This document shows, one piece after another, positions 1 through 45,449 of a stretch of 64,000 bases of DNA (positions within the stretch are counted from its first letter, which is position 1; every line of letters starts with the position of its first letter). The notes below the pieces were generated by a model that searched no databases, had not been told where the DNA came from, and worked only from the letters and a program-made list of their open reading frames with translations. The position numbers were made by a program, and so were the translations under genes. Source of the stretch: Mesostigma viride (taxonomy: Eukaryota; Streptophyta; Mesostigmatophyceae; Mesostigmatales; Mesostigmataceae); contig RPFO01000667.1 in assembly GCA_009746045.1 (NCBI GenBank), forward strand, positions 3,355,273 to 3,419,272, read 5' to 3'.

Positions 1-485
1 GCAGCTAACTACCGCTCCTTCTCAATAGCGAGCGCACAGTCCATAAAAGCTGCCCCAGCATAACCAAGCGGCCCCAATCTCTCCCCCTTGGTGCCAGCGG
101 CCAGTCTTACTCTTTGCTCCAAACAAGTACCAGACGCTCAGCCACAAAAGGTGCCCCCACTCACGCTCTTCCCCTCCGCGCCAGCAGCTTATTCATTCTA
201 ATGAAGGAGTAAGCACGCAGCACAAACAGCGCGCCCCCACTCACACTGTCCCCCTCAGTGCCGATAGCTGATACATTTTCATAAACGAGCAAGCAATCAG
301 CCACAGATAGTGCGCCCCCACTCACGCTCTCCCCCTCAGTGCCGGTAGCTGATTCAAGCTCATTAAATAGCAAGCAATCAGCCACAGATAGTGCGCCCCC
401 ACCCCCTCGGTGTGGGTAGCTGCTTCACTCTCATTAAATCGCATGCGGCCATGCGCACAGCCACAGAAAGTGTGCCCCCACTCAC
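1..485 (-). repeat. 80-bp tandem repeat carrying copies of the POLQ exon end and 5' splice site
   Basis: On the minus strand this is the start of the intron after the POLQ exon 486-697. It is built of units about 80 bp long, each holding about 15 bases resembling the exon end, then GTGAGTGGGGGC, then intron sequence. Equivalent exon-end positions are 486 (real), about 406 (donor deleted), 326, 245 and 165; more decayed units lie near 80 and 1-60. The copies at 326, 245 and 165 keep GTGAGT. The array runs off the left window edge. Confidence 0.85.
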
Positions 486-25122
<24,637 letters not shown>

Positions 25123-27387
25123 CTGTACACACGGAGAGAATGTATATATACACATACGGATATCATTATCATCCAGATGCTCGTGAGCATGAGCCATCTC
25201 GAGTTCGTGCCGATGACACCCACTTCTCTTGTGCTAGCTCGGCCAGACGACACGGCGGCAAGGAAATCGGCTGTCCTGTCCCAGAAAAGAAATGCATCCT
25301 GGCTTAGGAAACAACGCATTTCGTGCATGTGACTGAAACGCCAACCGCGGCCCCCGGCCATAAACGTAGCGAGATGAACAGCCCTCAATCAACGAGCGGA
25401 CGACCCAACAAATAGAGCATCTACAAGAATTTCATAAAAGCTGCTATAAGTGCAATTCAATGGCCCCCAATGAAAAGAGACTAAAAAAACCCGTCACGGT
25501 GTATACCAGTAACGGCGAAGTACAACGCACCAATCAATAAACTTCTCCATGCAAAAAGGCAGGCTCCGCAGCGCGGGCGACGTAAAATCTGTGGCACTAG
25601 CTGTGATTTGGACATCTGTCTTGTTCTCGCTAGCCATGGCCAAGGCCGTCGGGAATTCGGACTCATGCGTGCTGCGACAGTCGAGCAGGGATAGCTTGCC
25701 GGGGGGGGTTGGCTATGCTATTACGACCAGAAATTAATCTTACTGCCAGGAATTCACCTGGGATAACAAATAGTTCAGCTAGACGCGGGCACTTCATCTA
25801 TGCAAAAATCGTAAGAAAGCCCACAGCCCACACGCCGGGGTAGTTAATTCCTGGCCGGCGATTAGGCATGCACGGGTCAACGGGCATGAACGCCACGGTC
25901 GGTGATTAACGTTCTTCAGGAAAATGCGCTGCGGCCTGCTGTCGCGGGAAGAAATTAAAAGAATTCCTGGACAACCGATCACCGACCCCAAACCCCCGCG
26001 AATACCTCCGTGCCAATTATGACCGTTTGTGATAGCCACAGTGCTTATGGTCCAGACTTCTCGAGTACAGATGGAGTTGTACTACCGAGATAGGGATACG
26101 GTCTCCGGGCTCGCCGTGCCGTGGCCGGACTACCACGCATGGACAGTGGCGCGACCATGTACAGTGTGCACCGATGAGGCGACCAGTCGACCACCTGGAT
26201 CCTTCCACCATGGGCCGGCCACCAACCTCAAAACACTGCGATGCCCATGCATGTTGCACGTCAAGACAGCACATACATGGTTTTTCACCAGCTTTATGCA
26301 ATGGTTATAGCCGGATTAAGCACGCTACTTTATCCAGCGATGATGGTAGATGCCACAACCCCTCGGTGTACGGGCCCAGTTTACAACTCGCCAAGAGCCC
26401 ATGCGCCCCCGATCAAGCTATATTATTTAGCCAGTCGGAACTGGTCTGTCTGGACGCAAACCAAGCCTGATTAGATGTCCTAGGGCATGGCATATATGCA
26501 TCCGCTATTCGCCATGCATAATAGTCATGGCGAATGGAAAAGACATTCTTCCGAGTTCCGACTGCTTGGGTCGCAAGGATACGTATCTACGCCGGATTGC
26601 TTGCTGCAGCCGGCAACGCGCGACAATCCCAGTTCATTGGTCCATTTTGGCTATCAAGGGTTCGTACATACCATTTATACAGCGCCTATATATTGGCAAC
26701 CTTGGCTGAAAGCTTTTTCGGGTCTCTGAGCATTTGGCAAGTAGCAACTATTGTGTTTTTTTTCCCCATGAGTAAACGTTCTGTCCGCTAGTTAACCATT
26801 CATAGGTCGTACTTTATTGTCCACTGCCACTTTCGTCTTGATTTCGCTCCGTTTTTGTACAGTGCAAGTGTCTGTGATGCGGTTAAGATGACCCCATTAC
26901 GGGCACTGAAGCACAAATGACTGTGGTCTATGGTAGTACAGTTAGGCCTTGAACTCTCAATCTCACGCTGCCCCCTGATTTGTCCGATTGGTATGCCGCT
27001 ATTTATAGGTCTTGTCGTAAAGCCCAGTGGAAGGCAGGCCTGCATGCCAATATGACCCCAAGAACGTAACCCAGGAATAGTTGTTCAGTTTCACTTCCGT
27101 GAAATTTGCAGGCTGGTCATCAGCGGCATTGTGCCGGTGTGCATGCGTCCACCATCAAATATCCATGGCTGCATTTTCAAGCGGCAAGCAATGAGTAGCA
27201 TCGGTTTTCTCAGGGATAATGGATAAATGGAGAAGTTCCCTTCACGTAGGCTCGGATCCTATTTACTAATTTCGCAATGTCACGCCATCCGACACTATTC
27301 AGGGCATCGCGAGTACGCGGCCAATCAAAAAAGTGGAAAAAAGACTTACCGTGAATACGACAGAAGCGGACCTACTGTACGTCCAAC
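25123..27387. other. No recognisable gene; upstream side of POLQ
   Basis: The POLQ exon ending at 25122 begins after an acceptor-like CTCCGTGTGTACAG, so upstream exons of that gene are expected here or further right, but none could be identified. Open frames in this stretch are short and resemble no protein I know. A 10-bp inverted repeat (ATTCGCCATG/CATGGCGAAT) lies near 26507-26535. Confidence 0.4.
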
Positions 27388-27725
27388 CCGCGCGAAGCGC
27401 CAAGCGAGAGAAGCGAGCGCGAGCGAAGTGAGCAGCCACTTCAGCCGCACACTGAGCGCAGCGAAGCCTCCGGAGCGCAGCGAAGGAGCACGTTACTTAG
27501 AAAAAACAACGGAAACGAATTTCAGCACCAACCCGCGCGAAGCGCCAAGCGAGCGAAGCCAGCGGAACAACTAGCTGCCAACCAATCCGCGTGATTGAAG
27601 CGCCAAGCGAGCGGCCGCTTCAGCGGCCTCCTTTCCGGAGCGTAGCGAAGGAGACCGTCATGCACGATTCCTCTCCGGAGCGAAGCGAGGGAGCACGCTA
27701 CTACGGACTACGCGTAGCGGGTTAC
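27388..27725. repeat. GC-rich palindromic repeat cluster (two interleaved families)
   Basis: Family A is GCGCGAAGCGCCAAGCGAGC near 27390, 27535 and 27597. Family B is CCGGAGCGCAGCGAAGGAGC near 27470, 27634 and 27675 and contains the palindrome CTCCGGAG. Base composition and style differ from the surroundings. Such short dispersed palindromes are typical of green-algal organelle intergenic DNA, so an organelle-derived insert is possible, but no organelle gene is visible. Confidence 0.5.
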
Positions 27726-28002
27726 TACAAACTAGGCGTACGTAGCGGGCAGCGGGCAGCGGGCAGTCCCTCTACCGCCCATTGAAAAGGTCTCTCTACC
27801 GCCCAAAAGTGACTTTTTTTGGCTGGGCGAAGCCAGCTAGCGGGTCACACTAGCCGGTAAGGTAAGTACGTAAGGTGAAAGCGCACCATGTAGGGTTGTA
27901 TGGCTGAGAGCTAAATGGTACTGCGTCCCGTGCCCACAGAGTTGACCCAACCTTGGGGCAGCTTTCTGTGGTGTAGCATATCAGGTTAACGCAGTCCATT
28001 AA

Positions 28003-28208
28003 ATTAAATTAAATTATAACATGACTCCGTTGGGATCGAGATCATGTAGCACATATTCCCGTGGATGGATGGAGGGGGGGGGGCAAAGCCGCGAAACCGA
28101 ACTAATCTAACTCTAAGCTAATCTAATCTAGAAAACCCTACTTATTCTACTCAGCAAAGCGCCCCTTCCGCTTGGGGGGAGGAACGCAGTCCATTGGTAC
28201 TTGATAAT
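28003..28208. repeat. Dispersed-element fragment next to (TTAAA)n
   Basis: TTAAATTAAATTAAATTATA is followed by ACTCCGTTGGGA, resembling the edge of the dispersed element seen at 29411, 29978 and 43243. The rest, up to the microsatellite at 28218, is plain intergenic sequence. Confidence 0.35.
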
Positions 28209-28217
28209 TCATTCAGT

Positions 28218-28603
28218 CCTCCGTCCGTCCGTCCGTCCGTCCGTCCGTCCGTCCGTCCGTCCGTCCGTCCGTCCGTCCGTCCGTCCGTCCGTCCGTCCGT
28301 CCGTCCGTCCGTCCGTCCGTCCGTCCGTCCGTCCGTCCGTCCGTCCGTCCGTCCGTCCGTCCGTCCGTCCGTCCGTCCGTCCGTCCGTCCGTCCGTCCGT
28401 CCGTCCGTCCGTCCGTCCGTCCGTCCGTCCGTCCGTCCGTCCGTCCGTCCGTCCGTCCGTCCGTCCGTCCGTCCGTCCGTCCGTCCGTCCGTCCGTCCGT
28501 CCGTCTGTCCGTCCGTCCGTCCGTCTGTCCGTCCGTCCGTCCGTCCGTCCGTCCGTCCGTCCGTCCGTCCGTCCATCCGTCTGTCCGTCAGTCCGTCCGT
28601 CCC
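28218..28603. repeat. (CCGT)n tetranucleotide microsatellite
   Basis: About 385 bp of CCGT repeats with rare variants (TCTG, CATC) at the right end, directly abutting the (TTCC)n tract. Pro-Ser-Val-Arg frames across it are not genes. Confidence 0.98.
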
Positions 28604-29410
28604 GGCCTTCCTTCCTTCCTTCCTTCCTTCCTTCCTTCCTTCCTTCCTTCCTTCCTTCCTTCCTTCCTTCCTTCCTTCCTTCCTTCCTTCCTTCCTTCCT
28701 TCCTTCCTTCCTTCCTTCCTTCCTTCCTTCCTTCCTTCCTTCCTTCCTTCCTTCCTTCCTTCCTTCCTTCCTTCCTTCCTTCCTTCCTTCCTTCCTTCCT
28801 TCCTTCCTTCCTTCCTTCCTTCCTTCCTTCCTTCCTTCCTTCCTTCCTTCCTTCCTTCCTTCCTTCCTTCCTTCCTTCCTTCCTTCCTTCCTTCCTTCCT
28901 TCCTTCCTTCCTTCCTTCCTTCCTTCCTTCCTTCCTTCCTTCCTTCCTTCCTTCCTTCCTTCCTTCCTTCCTTCCTTCCTTCCTTCCTTCCTTCCTTCCT
29001 TCCTTCCTTCCTTCCTTCCTTCCTTCCTTCCTTCCTTCCTTCCTTCCTTCCTTCCTTCCTTCCTTCCTTCCTTCCTTCCTTCCTTCCTTCCTTCCTTCCT
29101 TCCTTCCTTCCTTCCTTCCTTCCTTCCTTCCTTCCTTCCTTCCTTCCTTCCTTCCTTCCTTCCTTCCTTCCTTCCTTCCTTCCTTCCTTCCTTCCTTCCT
29201 TCCTTCCTTCCTTCCTTCCTTCCTTCCTTCCTTCCTTCCTTCCTTCCTTCCTTCCTTCCTTCCTTCCTTCCTTCCTTCCTTCCTTCCTTCCTTCCTTCCT
29301 TCCTTCCTTCCTTCCTTCCTTCCTTCCTTCCTTCCTTCCTTCCTTCCTTCCTTCCTTCCTTCCTTCCTTCCTTCCTTCCTTCCTTCCTTCCTTCCTTCCT
29401 TCCTTCCTTC
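28604..29410. repeat. (TTCC)n tetranucleotide microsatellite, about 800 bp
   Basis: Essentially pure TTCC for about 807 bp. It abuts a copy of a dispersed element (29411-29560); on the minus strand the tract sits where the variable tail of that element would be. Confidence 0.98.
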
Positions 29411-29560
29411 ACTCCCTTACTCACTCATTCTCGTGCCTCCGTTGGGAGAGTCACGGGGTACCAACTTTTTCAGTAGGTACCTGTGGTCCCTGTTTGATGC
29501 AGAGCAAGAAAGGGGCATGGGACCCCCCGCCTTCTCTCGCTGCCTTGAAATTGTCTGATG
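29411..29560 (-). mobile_element. Short dispersed element, copy 1 (microsatellite-tailed)
   Basis: Contains CTCGTGCCTCCGTTGGGAGA, GTCACGGGGTACC and a later GGGACCCCCCGCCTTCTCTC block shared in the same order with the copies at 29978-30145 and 43243-43470. On the minus strand the element would end in GAGGCACGAG followed by simple repeats. Confidence 0.5.
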
Positions 29561-29977
29561 GAATGAGTTGCCTATGTCTAACCTTTAGTTGTAGTAGTAA
29601 GTAAGTAAGTAAGTACTTGCGTGTCATTCGCATGGGCATGCCAGGGAGTACTATATCAAAGAGACAACCAGTACTATATGCTAACCAGTACTATATGCTA
29701 ATCCCAAGTCGTAGTAGGATTGCTGGCGCTGCGCGGCCCAAACCGCTATATTTACCAAATTTCGCAGGGAAATCACCTGGTGTAACATGGTTGTGACATG
29801 CGCGGCCCTAATTTTGTTTTGTGACGAAGACTCTTTTCCAAGCCAAGGCAGGAGTCGGCAGCAAGGTTTTTAGTGACCATAATCTGTCAGCCAATCAGCT
29901 GCAGTGTTTCCTTGCTTGCAAGATGCCACTACGCCGGTTGTTGCCTCCCAAAACGGTCAACATCATAAATCCACACA

Positions 29978-30145
29978 TGCCCCCGTTGGGGGGTCACGGA
30001 GCACCTAGCTGTGCGTGCACAGCAGGAAGGGGGGATGGACCCCCCCCTTCCCTCATGCCACTGGCATGCCACAGGTGCAATCGGACACGATAAAACGATC
30101 CGGCATCCACTAAGGGTGCTATATGAGCCCGTGTAAGCATTGCAT
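29978..30145 (-). mobile_element. Short dispersed element, copy 2
   Basis: Shares with 43243-43470 the blocks CCCGTTGGG, GTCACGGAGCACC, an ACAGCAGGAAG/ACAACAGGAAG block, a CTCATGCCA...GGCATG block, CAATCGGACACGATA and CGATCCGGCA, in the same order and similar spacing. No open frame; a SINE or LINE 3' end is most likely. Confidence 0.55.
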
Positions 30146-30563
30146 GACGTACTATGGAGACGTGAGCAACCTCCCAGCATGTGACAGCACGAGCTCATTC
30201 GTCGTGTAAGTATGTAACGATGTCATCTAATCCATTAAAATTGACGCAAAATTTTATGCCTAGCTCTCTTGCAAAAACTCATGGCCTCTCTAAGAACAAT
30301 ACTGGAATGCAGTATTCCTCTGCCGAGCTTACTGTACAGTGGGCTTTCATTACAAACGAGCATCACCCCCGGTGGTACACGTGCAGTGTTGACCAGAACG
30401 CCCAGTCCAATCGAGGCCAGGCTGCCAACTGCCAAGGTGGCCTACAAGCTTAATTGTATGCTACGGAACCCTTCAGGGTGACCCTGCCGTGATGGGGTCA
30501 TCCTATGATTGTAGTTGTGCGGCGGCTACCACATGCATGCCCTACAAGTGGTTCCAAGTTGAC

Positions 30564-40347
<9,784 letters not shown>

Positions 40348-41429
40348 TCTGACCGTCAACTGCACAACGTTCGCCTATTCCATTCCTGAGAACTTATCCG
40401 CAATGCTTATCGCTTCTGACGGTGCTTCCAAAAGTTGTCAATGTACAGGATAATAGACATACAGTTATGTAACCGCCTGCTTCCGCAAAAAAAGAACCAT
40501 GCTACCAATTGACAAAATATATGTTGGAGTATTCCTACGTTATTAGCTATGGCGACGTTCCGTGGCACTTAATTTTTGCCACGCGTCGAGCATAGGCCGA
40601 CTCTGGTCTATGCTGCGGACTACCGCTGCCGCGCGTCACATGTCCCCTGGTCGCGGCCGATGATTGCTTGGTCCACCGGCCGCGGCCGTCAAAAAGAGTT
40701 GCAGTCATCACGCCTTAAGTTGGGTTGGCTTAAGTTGTGTTCACGCCTTGTAGTTGGATCGAATAGGATTTCGGCATTCTGAGTTCAAAGTAGTTCAGAA
40801 TAGTATGTAATTATCTTTAGTTCAAATGAGTATAAATTTATAGAATCATTCACGCCGCAAGTTGGGTTCACGCCCGTTAAGTTGGGTTGACCCCTCAAAA
40901 ACCTCAAACCCTGGCTGAATGACTGTAACACCGACGTGGGCGCATCGCGCCGGCGAACCGACGGCCTCCGACCGGTTGGCTTCAGTTTCAGTGCGCGGTC
41001 ATAGCATTCCGCATACCGGGGGGGGCCCGGGGAGCTTAATTAACAACATAAAGGGTTACCCTCCCGCCCGTTCACCCACCGTGGACCCCGCACTAATGAC
41101 GGAGTGCAGGCCGTGAGTCTTGTGAGAAGTGCAGGTCGGCGGGCCTAGGCCGAGTCAGGGATTACGGCCGACTGCCCCGTGGCCAGCCATTCCGTCTGTA
41201 ATGGCTCTAACTGAAGTGTGCGGTAAACTATGATGGGGACTAGCCCCGGGCCTCTTCTAGTTCGACTTGCCTGCGTCGCTTCTAGTTCGACCGGCTGCGG
41301 CGGTCACCGGTTAGGGGCCTAACTAATGCCCACTGGATCGGTGAGGGCCAGCCCACGGCCTACTACCCCGGACGAATAGGCGGATCTACGCTCGGTCGGT
41401 GTCGTGCAGGGGCCCGAGGACATAACTCA
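40348..41429. promoter_or_regulatory. Upstream region of the GT29 gene; repeated TTAAGTTGGGTT motif
   Basis: No gene is seen. The motif (G)TTAAGTTGGGTT with CACGCC occurs about four times between 40703 and 40890, possibly a decayed repeat element. The GT29 promoter should lie near 40350-40550, but no core element could be assigned. Confidence 0.35.
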
Positions 41430-41640
41430 TATACCAATCTAAAAGACACTTTGTCCTCACACGGCAGGCCCCTCGTGCGCGGCGAGCTAAGTCAGTGGCC
41501 ACCCCTGGAGTGACATTCTGCGATAGGCTAGGCAAGGACATGTCTGTGTGTTTTCCTAGCAAGAATAGGTTGACGCCTGGGCATCCTCTCGGCATATCCG
41601 TAGTGATCTGGAGCCCGGCTGATGACTCGCACTACAACTT
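41430..41640 (+). mobile_element. Decayed LINE 3' fragment
   Basis: ACATTCTGCGATAGGCTAGG and the following bases align with the LINE C-terminal end at 41998-42080: both encode a DRLGxDM block, then a basic block, then a PG(S/H)xL ending. This copy is more diverged and carries stops. Confidence 0.5.
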
Positions 41641-41671
41641 TAGTCGTAGGAGGTTATGATTAGTAGGATAC

Positions 41672-42315
41672 TGTACAACATCCCCCTACGGCGCCGAGAC
41701 GTGGGCACTGACGCAGGAGCTGGAGCAACGACTCGACGGCGCCGTCACCAAGATGCTGCGCCAGGCCCTTAACATCCCCTTTGGTTTGCACATTAGTAAT
41801 GAGGATTTGTCCGCTGATTTGCCCTATGTTTCCCACATTATTAGGCACAGGCGCCTGGGCCTAGCCGGGCACCTGGCCCGCACAGATCAGGTAGATACAT
41901 CAGATAGACTAGCTGGCACCAAGCCCGCCCAGCCTGGGCGATATGTCCTCACCTGGCGTGCCCCCGGCCGCGCGCGGCAGGGCCGCCACCCGTGGACTTT
42001 TCGTGATAGACTCGGCATGGACATGTGCTACACTAGACGTGACGGGCTCCCCCCGGGCAGCCTCCTGGTTTGTCTGTAATATGGAGGCAGATGGTGCGCA
42101 AGGATAGATGGCAAGTAGTGATGAAGGAGACCACCCCCAAGCCTGTGGGGGCTCCGCGTGTGACCAAGTATGGCATTCATAGCGATTCGGGCCGCGGTGC
42201 CCACACCCCTGTAACTAGGACCTAGATAGCTTATACCATCCATTCCATCCCATGTTCCCCTCCCACTGAGGACTTATGCTCACGTGACGCAGCCACGTAT
42301 CTATTAATTAATTAA
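41672..42315 (+). mobile_element. 5'-truncated LINE: reverse transcriptase C-terminal region plus 3' UTR
   Basis: Open frame to 42079 encodes YGAETWALTQELEQRLDGAV, MLRQALNIPF, then HIIRHRRLGLAGHLAR and DRLGMDMCYTRRDGLPPGSL. The YGAETW...MLR...RRLxLAGH...R signature is the C-terminal part of widespread non-LTR retrotransposon polyproteins, after the RT palm. The 3' UTR includes CGTGTGACCAAGTATGGCAT and ends in a (TTAA)n tail near 42301-42315, which matches the copy at 61137-61330. Confidence 0.8.
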
Positions 42316-43242
42316 TCCCCCTAAGCTCGGTAGGGGAGATGTAAGCGCATGTGATAAGCTTTGGTGAACATATCAAGGAGACAAACATATATCAGCTATC
42401 AGAATATATCAGCTATCAGAATATATCAGCTATCAGAATATATCAGCTAGCTCATCGGGACGGGGCAATCGCAACCCCGTTCATCTAGAAGTTAGATAGA
42501 CACTCATCCTATTCCACCACCCTGCATTTCTGATTGAGGATTATAAGTAAGTAAAGTAAGCAGTAAGAAAGTGTTATTACGGCACGTAACAGTGCGTTAG
42601 TTATGCCGTAAATTCGGCCTTACGTCCGTTGGTTTCGCTCACGCCTACGTGTACACCCCCCTTTAGACGTTTAAGATTCCCAGGTTTTTGGTTCTTGAGA
42701 CCCTGGGGCCTGGATTTTGAAAATTTTTGTTACAGATCGCAGGGCTGGTTTTGGCAAAAAGATGTTAAAGTAGGCACCAAAGGCTGCTAAGTAGCGGTCA
42801 GTGGTACGCGAGGAGGGGTAATTGTGCCTTAGTACTTCATGTAAGTAAACCCTGGATTCGGTTTTTGGTTTGAGATCGCAGCCCTGGGTCGGTCGGACCC
42901 CATTCTTAAACATCAAGGGGGGGGGTGTAGTTAGGACCTTTTGACCGGGTTGTTTCCCGGTCCCGGGTGACGTGTCGGTTGTACGGCAGTATTGTGGAGT
43001 CACCGGTGCGGTCGTGCCGCGCTGCGTACTTTAGTAGTGGTCCTTATCCTTTGTGTAGATCGAACTAGTGGACCGGCGTGGTTCCTGGATGCGAGGGCCA
43101 CCGTCGGCCCGAGCATGCCTGCCCGTTGGTAATCATTTTGTCATGCCTCTTTCTACCCCTCGTGATGGCACTCGGCGTGTGTTACGGATTTGTAACACAT
43201 GTTAGCTAATTGGGTCATGGATTTCTAGGTGTTTCAGGACTT
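42316..43242. other. Intergenic, no gene recognised
   Basis: Contains a short 17-bp repeat (ATATATCAGCTATCAGA, about four copies at 42391-42447) and AAGTAAGT runs. A 110-codon minus-strand open frame at 42671-43003 resembles nothing I recognise and has no splice or motif support. Confidence 0.5.
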
Positions 43243-43470
43243 CCTTCATTAATTAATTAATTAAACTCGTGCTCCCGTTGGGCAGTCACGGAGCACCGGA
43301 GTGCTTTTAATCCATGTATGTCAAGGAGACAAACCCCTGTATGTGTACAACAGGAAGAAAGGGCAGAGACCCCCTTTCTCCTTCATGCCAGAGGCATGTC
43401 ACAGCAGCAATCGGACACGATAGACGATCCGGCAAGTTCTGTGGGTGCAATAAGACCCGTGTGAGAATTA
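43243..43470 (-). mobile_element. Short dispersed element, copy 3, with (TTAA)n at its edge
   Basis: Begins on the plus strand with ATTAATTAATTAATTAAACT, then GTGCTCCCGTTGGG, GTCACGGAGCACC and the ordered blocks shared with 29978-30145, through CAATCGGACACGATAGACGA. In minus orientation the TTAA run is the 3' tail. Confidence 0.55.
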
Positions 43471-43721
43471 TTATAATAACAAGGAGTGTGGGCAAGTAAG
43501 CTAGTCACAGCCAAGACGTATCATGGCTGGCTGTACAAGGGCAAAGCTAAGTCTATGGCTGATTGTGTATACCGTGCGTTAGCGGTGCACGTGCACTAGG
43601 TATGGTGGCACGGCTATAAGGCAAACATTCTAGGCGTGGTATGGTGGCACGGCGAGGCAAACATTCTAGGCATGGATGCCATGGCGGCAGTGACTACCAA
43701 TGATTACAAGCTAGGGCTATT

Positions 43722-43990
43722 CTAGCCCGCAGGGGGCGTCCACATCTTGTGGTAATTGATCATCAGGTCCCCGCCCCGGGGCCTCCAGTACACCTTGGGC
43801 TTCTGGGGGTCCTGCTTGCGGTGGAGGTATTCAGCTAGGCCAAAGGTCGCGTCGCTGCTGCTGCTGAGCGGGGGTCAGGTCATCGTCCAGCATCCAGGAG
43901 AGGTCGTGCAACCTCTTGCGACGAGAAAGGAACCGCTCCTTGTCCTCAGGGGAGGGGAAGGTGAGCAGGACTGGTGGGGGAGCCGCCTAA
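43722..43990 (-). pseudogene. Frameshifted LINE ORF fragment
   Basis: Minus-strand translation gives FLSRRKRLHDLSWMLDDDLT followed by PAQQQQRRDL; after a frameshift and stop it continues YLHRKQDPQKPKVYWRPRGG. A 'LTPxQ' helix followed by a 'YWRGxxL' type block resembles N-terminal regions of algal LINE proteins, by style only. It lies downstream of ETFA. Confidence 0.4.
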
Positions 43991-44513
43991 GTTATCCCGT
44001 GAGTGGGGAAGGCGGTGGCACCCGCGCAGTTCTACCTCACCTACCAGGCCCATGAGGGTAAGAAGCTGGTCCTTGAGCTCGTCGGCAAGGGTGGTTGACG
44101 TCTCACCTGGCTTCTGGGGGTTAATTCAGAAAGATCCCAAATGACATAAGTCAGATTACACTGAACGCTGAACTCCGAATTCGCGTTCTTGGATGGAACA
44201 GTATACACGCTGTCAGAAAATACTGTTACAGACACGAAGAGAAAACTACATGTACTTCGAGCCAAACAAAAAACCATAACCAAGATTATCATCGACATCA
44301 CCAGCAATGGAATACATGCTATACATGATCTAGCTCCCAAAGGCATCATGTTACAATTTAATTTTTAATTTAAATGAATCACCATCAATCATTGTGTAAC
44401 GTGTCTTGAACGCATCCATTAGATATCATAATGTATGTTCTCCTTGTTACGAAGATTCCCGCTGTAGTCATCCTTGCTTCCAACCATGGTTGCTTCATGC
44501 ACTTGATACATTA

Positions 44514-45406
44514 CTACGCCGGCGGCTTTGCAGCTGGCAACTTCTCAATCAAGGCAGGAACGATCTCAAACAAGTCCCCAACAAGACCATAGTCCGCAAC
44601 CTCAAATATGGGCGCCTCGGCATCCTTGTTGATGGCAACGATGACCTTGGAATCCTTCATCCCTGCCAGGTGCTGGATGGCACCCGAGATGCCAACCGCG
44701 ACATACAGATCCGGCGCCACCACTTTCCCAGTTTGCCCAACCTGCCCCAAATATCCAGCACACACACCCGGAAATGCCACCGGATGAAGGACACCCACCA
44801 TGATGCACAGAGGGAAAAGATTGCGAGGAACCAATAAACCAATGTCGTATCAACCAATGTCATGTATGCCACATCCATGGCATTCAGACCAATTCAGTAG
44901 TACATGGTCATTTGAATTAGGACCGTTGAGTACAACCACTAATTAGGGAGAACAACTATTTTCAATTGTGAGATTGCGGTACGAATGATTTATACAACAT
45001 TTATGAAAATATACTACAAGCAATCATAATAGCTGTAAAAATCTAGTTAACAACCAGGGGCCCAGTTGACCCCTAGATAAGACGCAGCCCATCATTTCTG
45101 GCGGACCAACATGAACATAAATCATTACAAATATACCACATGACGAAATGAATGCCATGATCCACGGTGACACAATGCCAGCCAGGTTTAAAAAGCACAC
45201 GTGCATAGAATTGTCAACATGGAAACACTTGGGTGGTTAGGGCGTGCTCACAGCTCAAGCATTGCTGCAAGCTCGGACAAGCATGCATCCCAGTGACAGC
45301 ACGGCGAAAACTCATGTAGCATTGGAAAGTGCCCACCCTTGCCAGTCTGCTCGCCCCCCCCACTTGCCCACCTGCCCACCCCCCTGGCCGCATGTGCGTG
45401 CGCGCA

Positions 45407-45449
<43 letters not shown>

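Noticed and set aside
28151-29604. Frames of (VRPS)n, (FLPS)n, (EGRK)n and (DGRT)n
   Set aside because: Artefacts of (CCGT)n and (TTCC)n; no codon bias, motif or splice support.
43756-44055. Plus-strand open frame of 99 codons
   Set aside because: The minus strand of the same stretch carries the more protein-like, LINE-style sequence.
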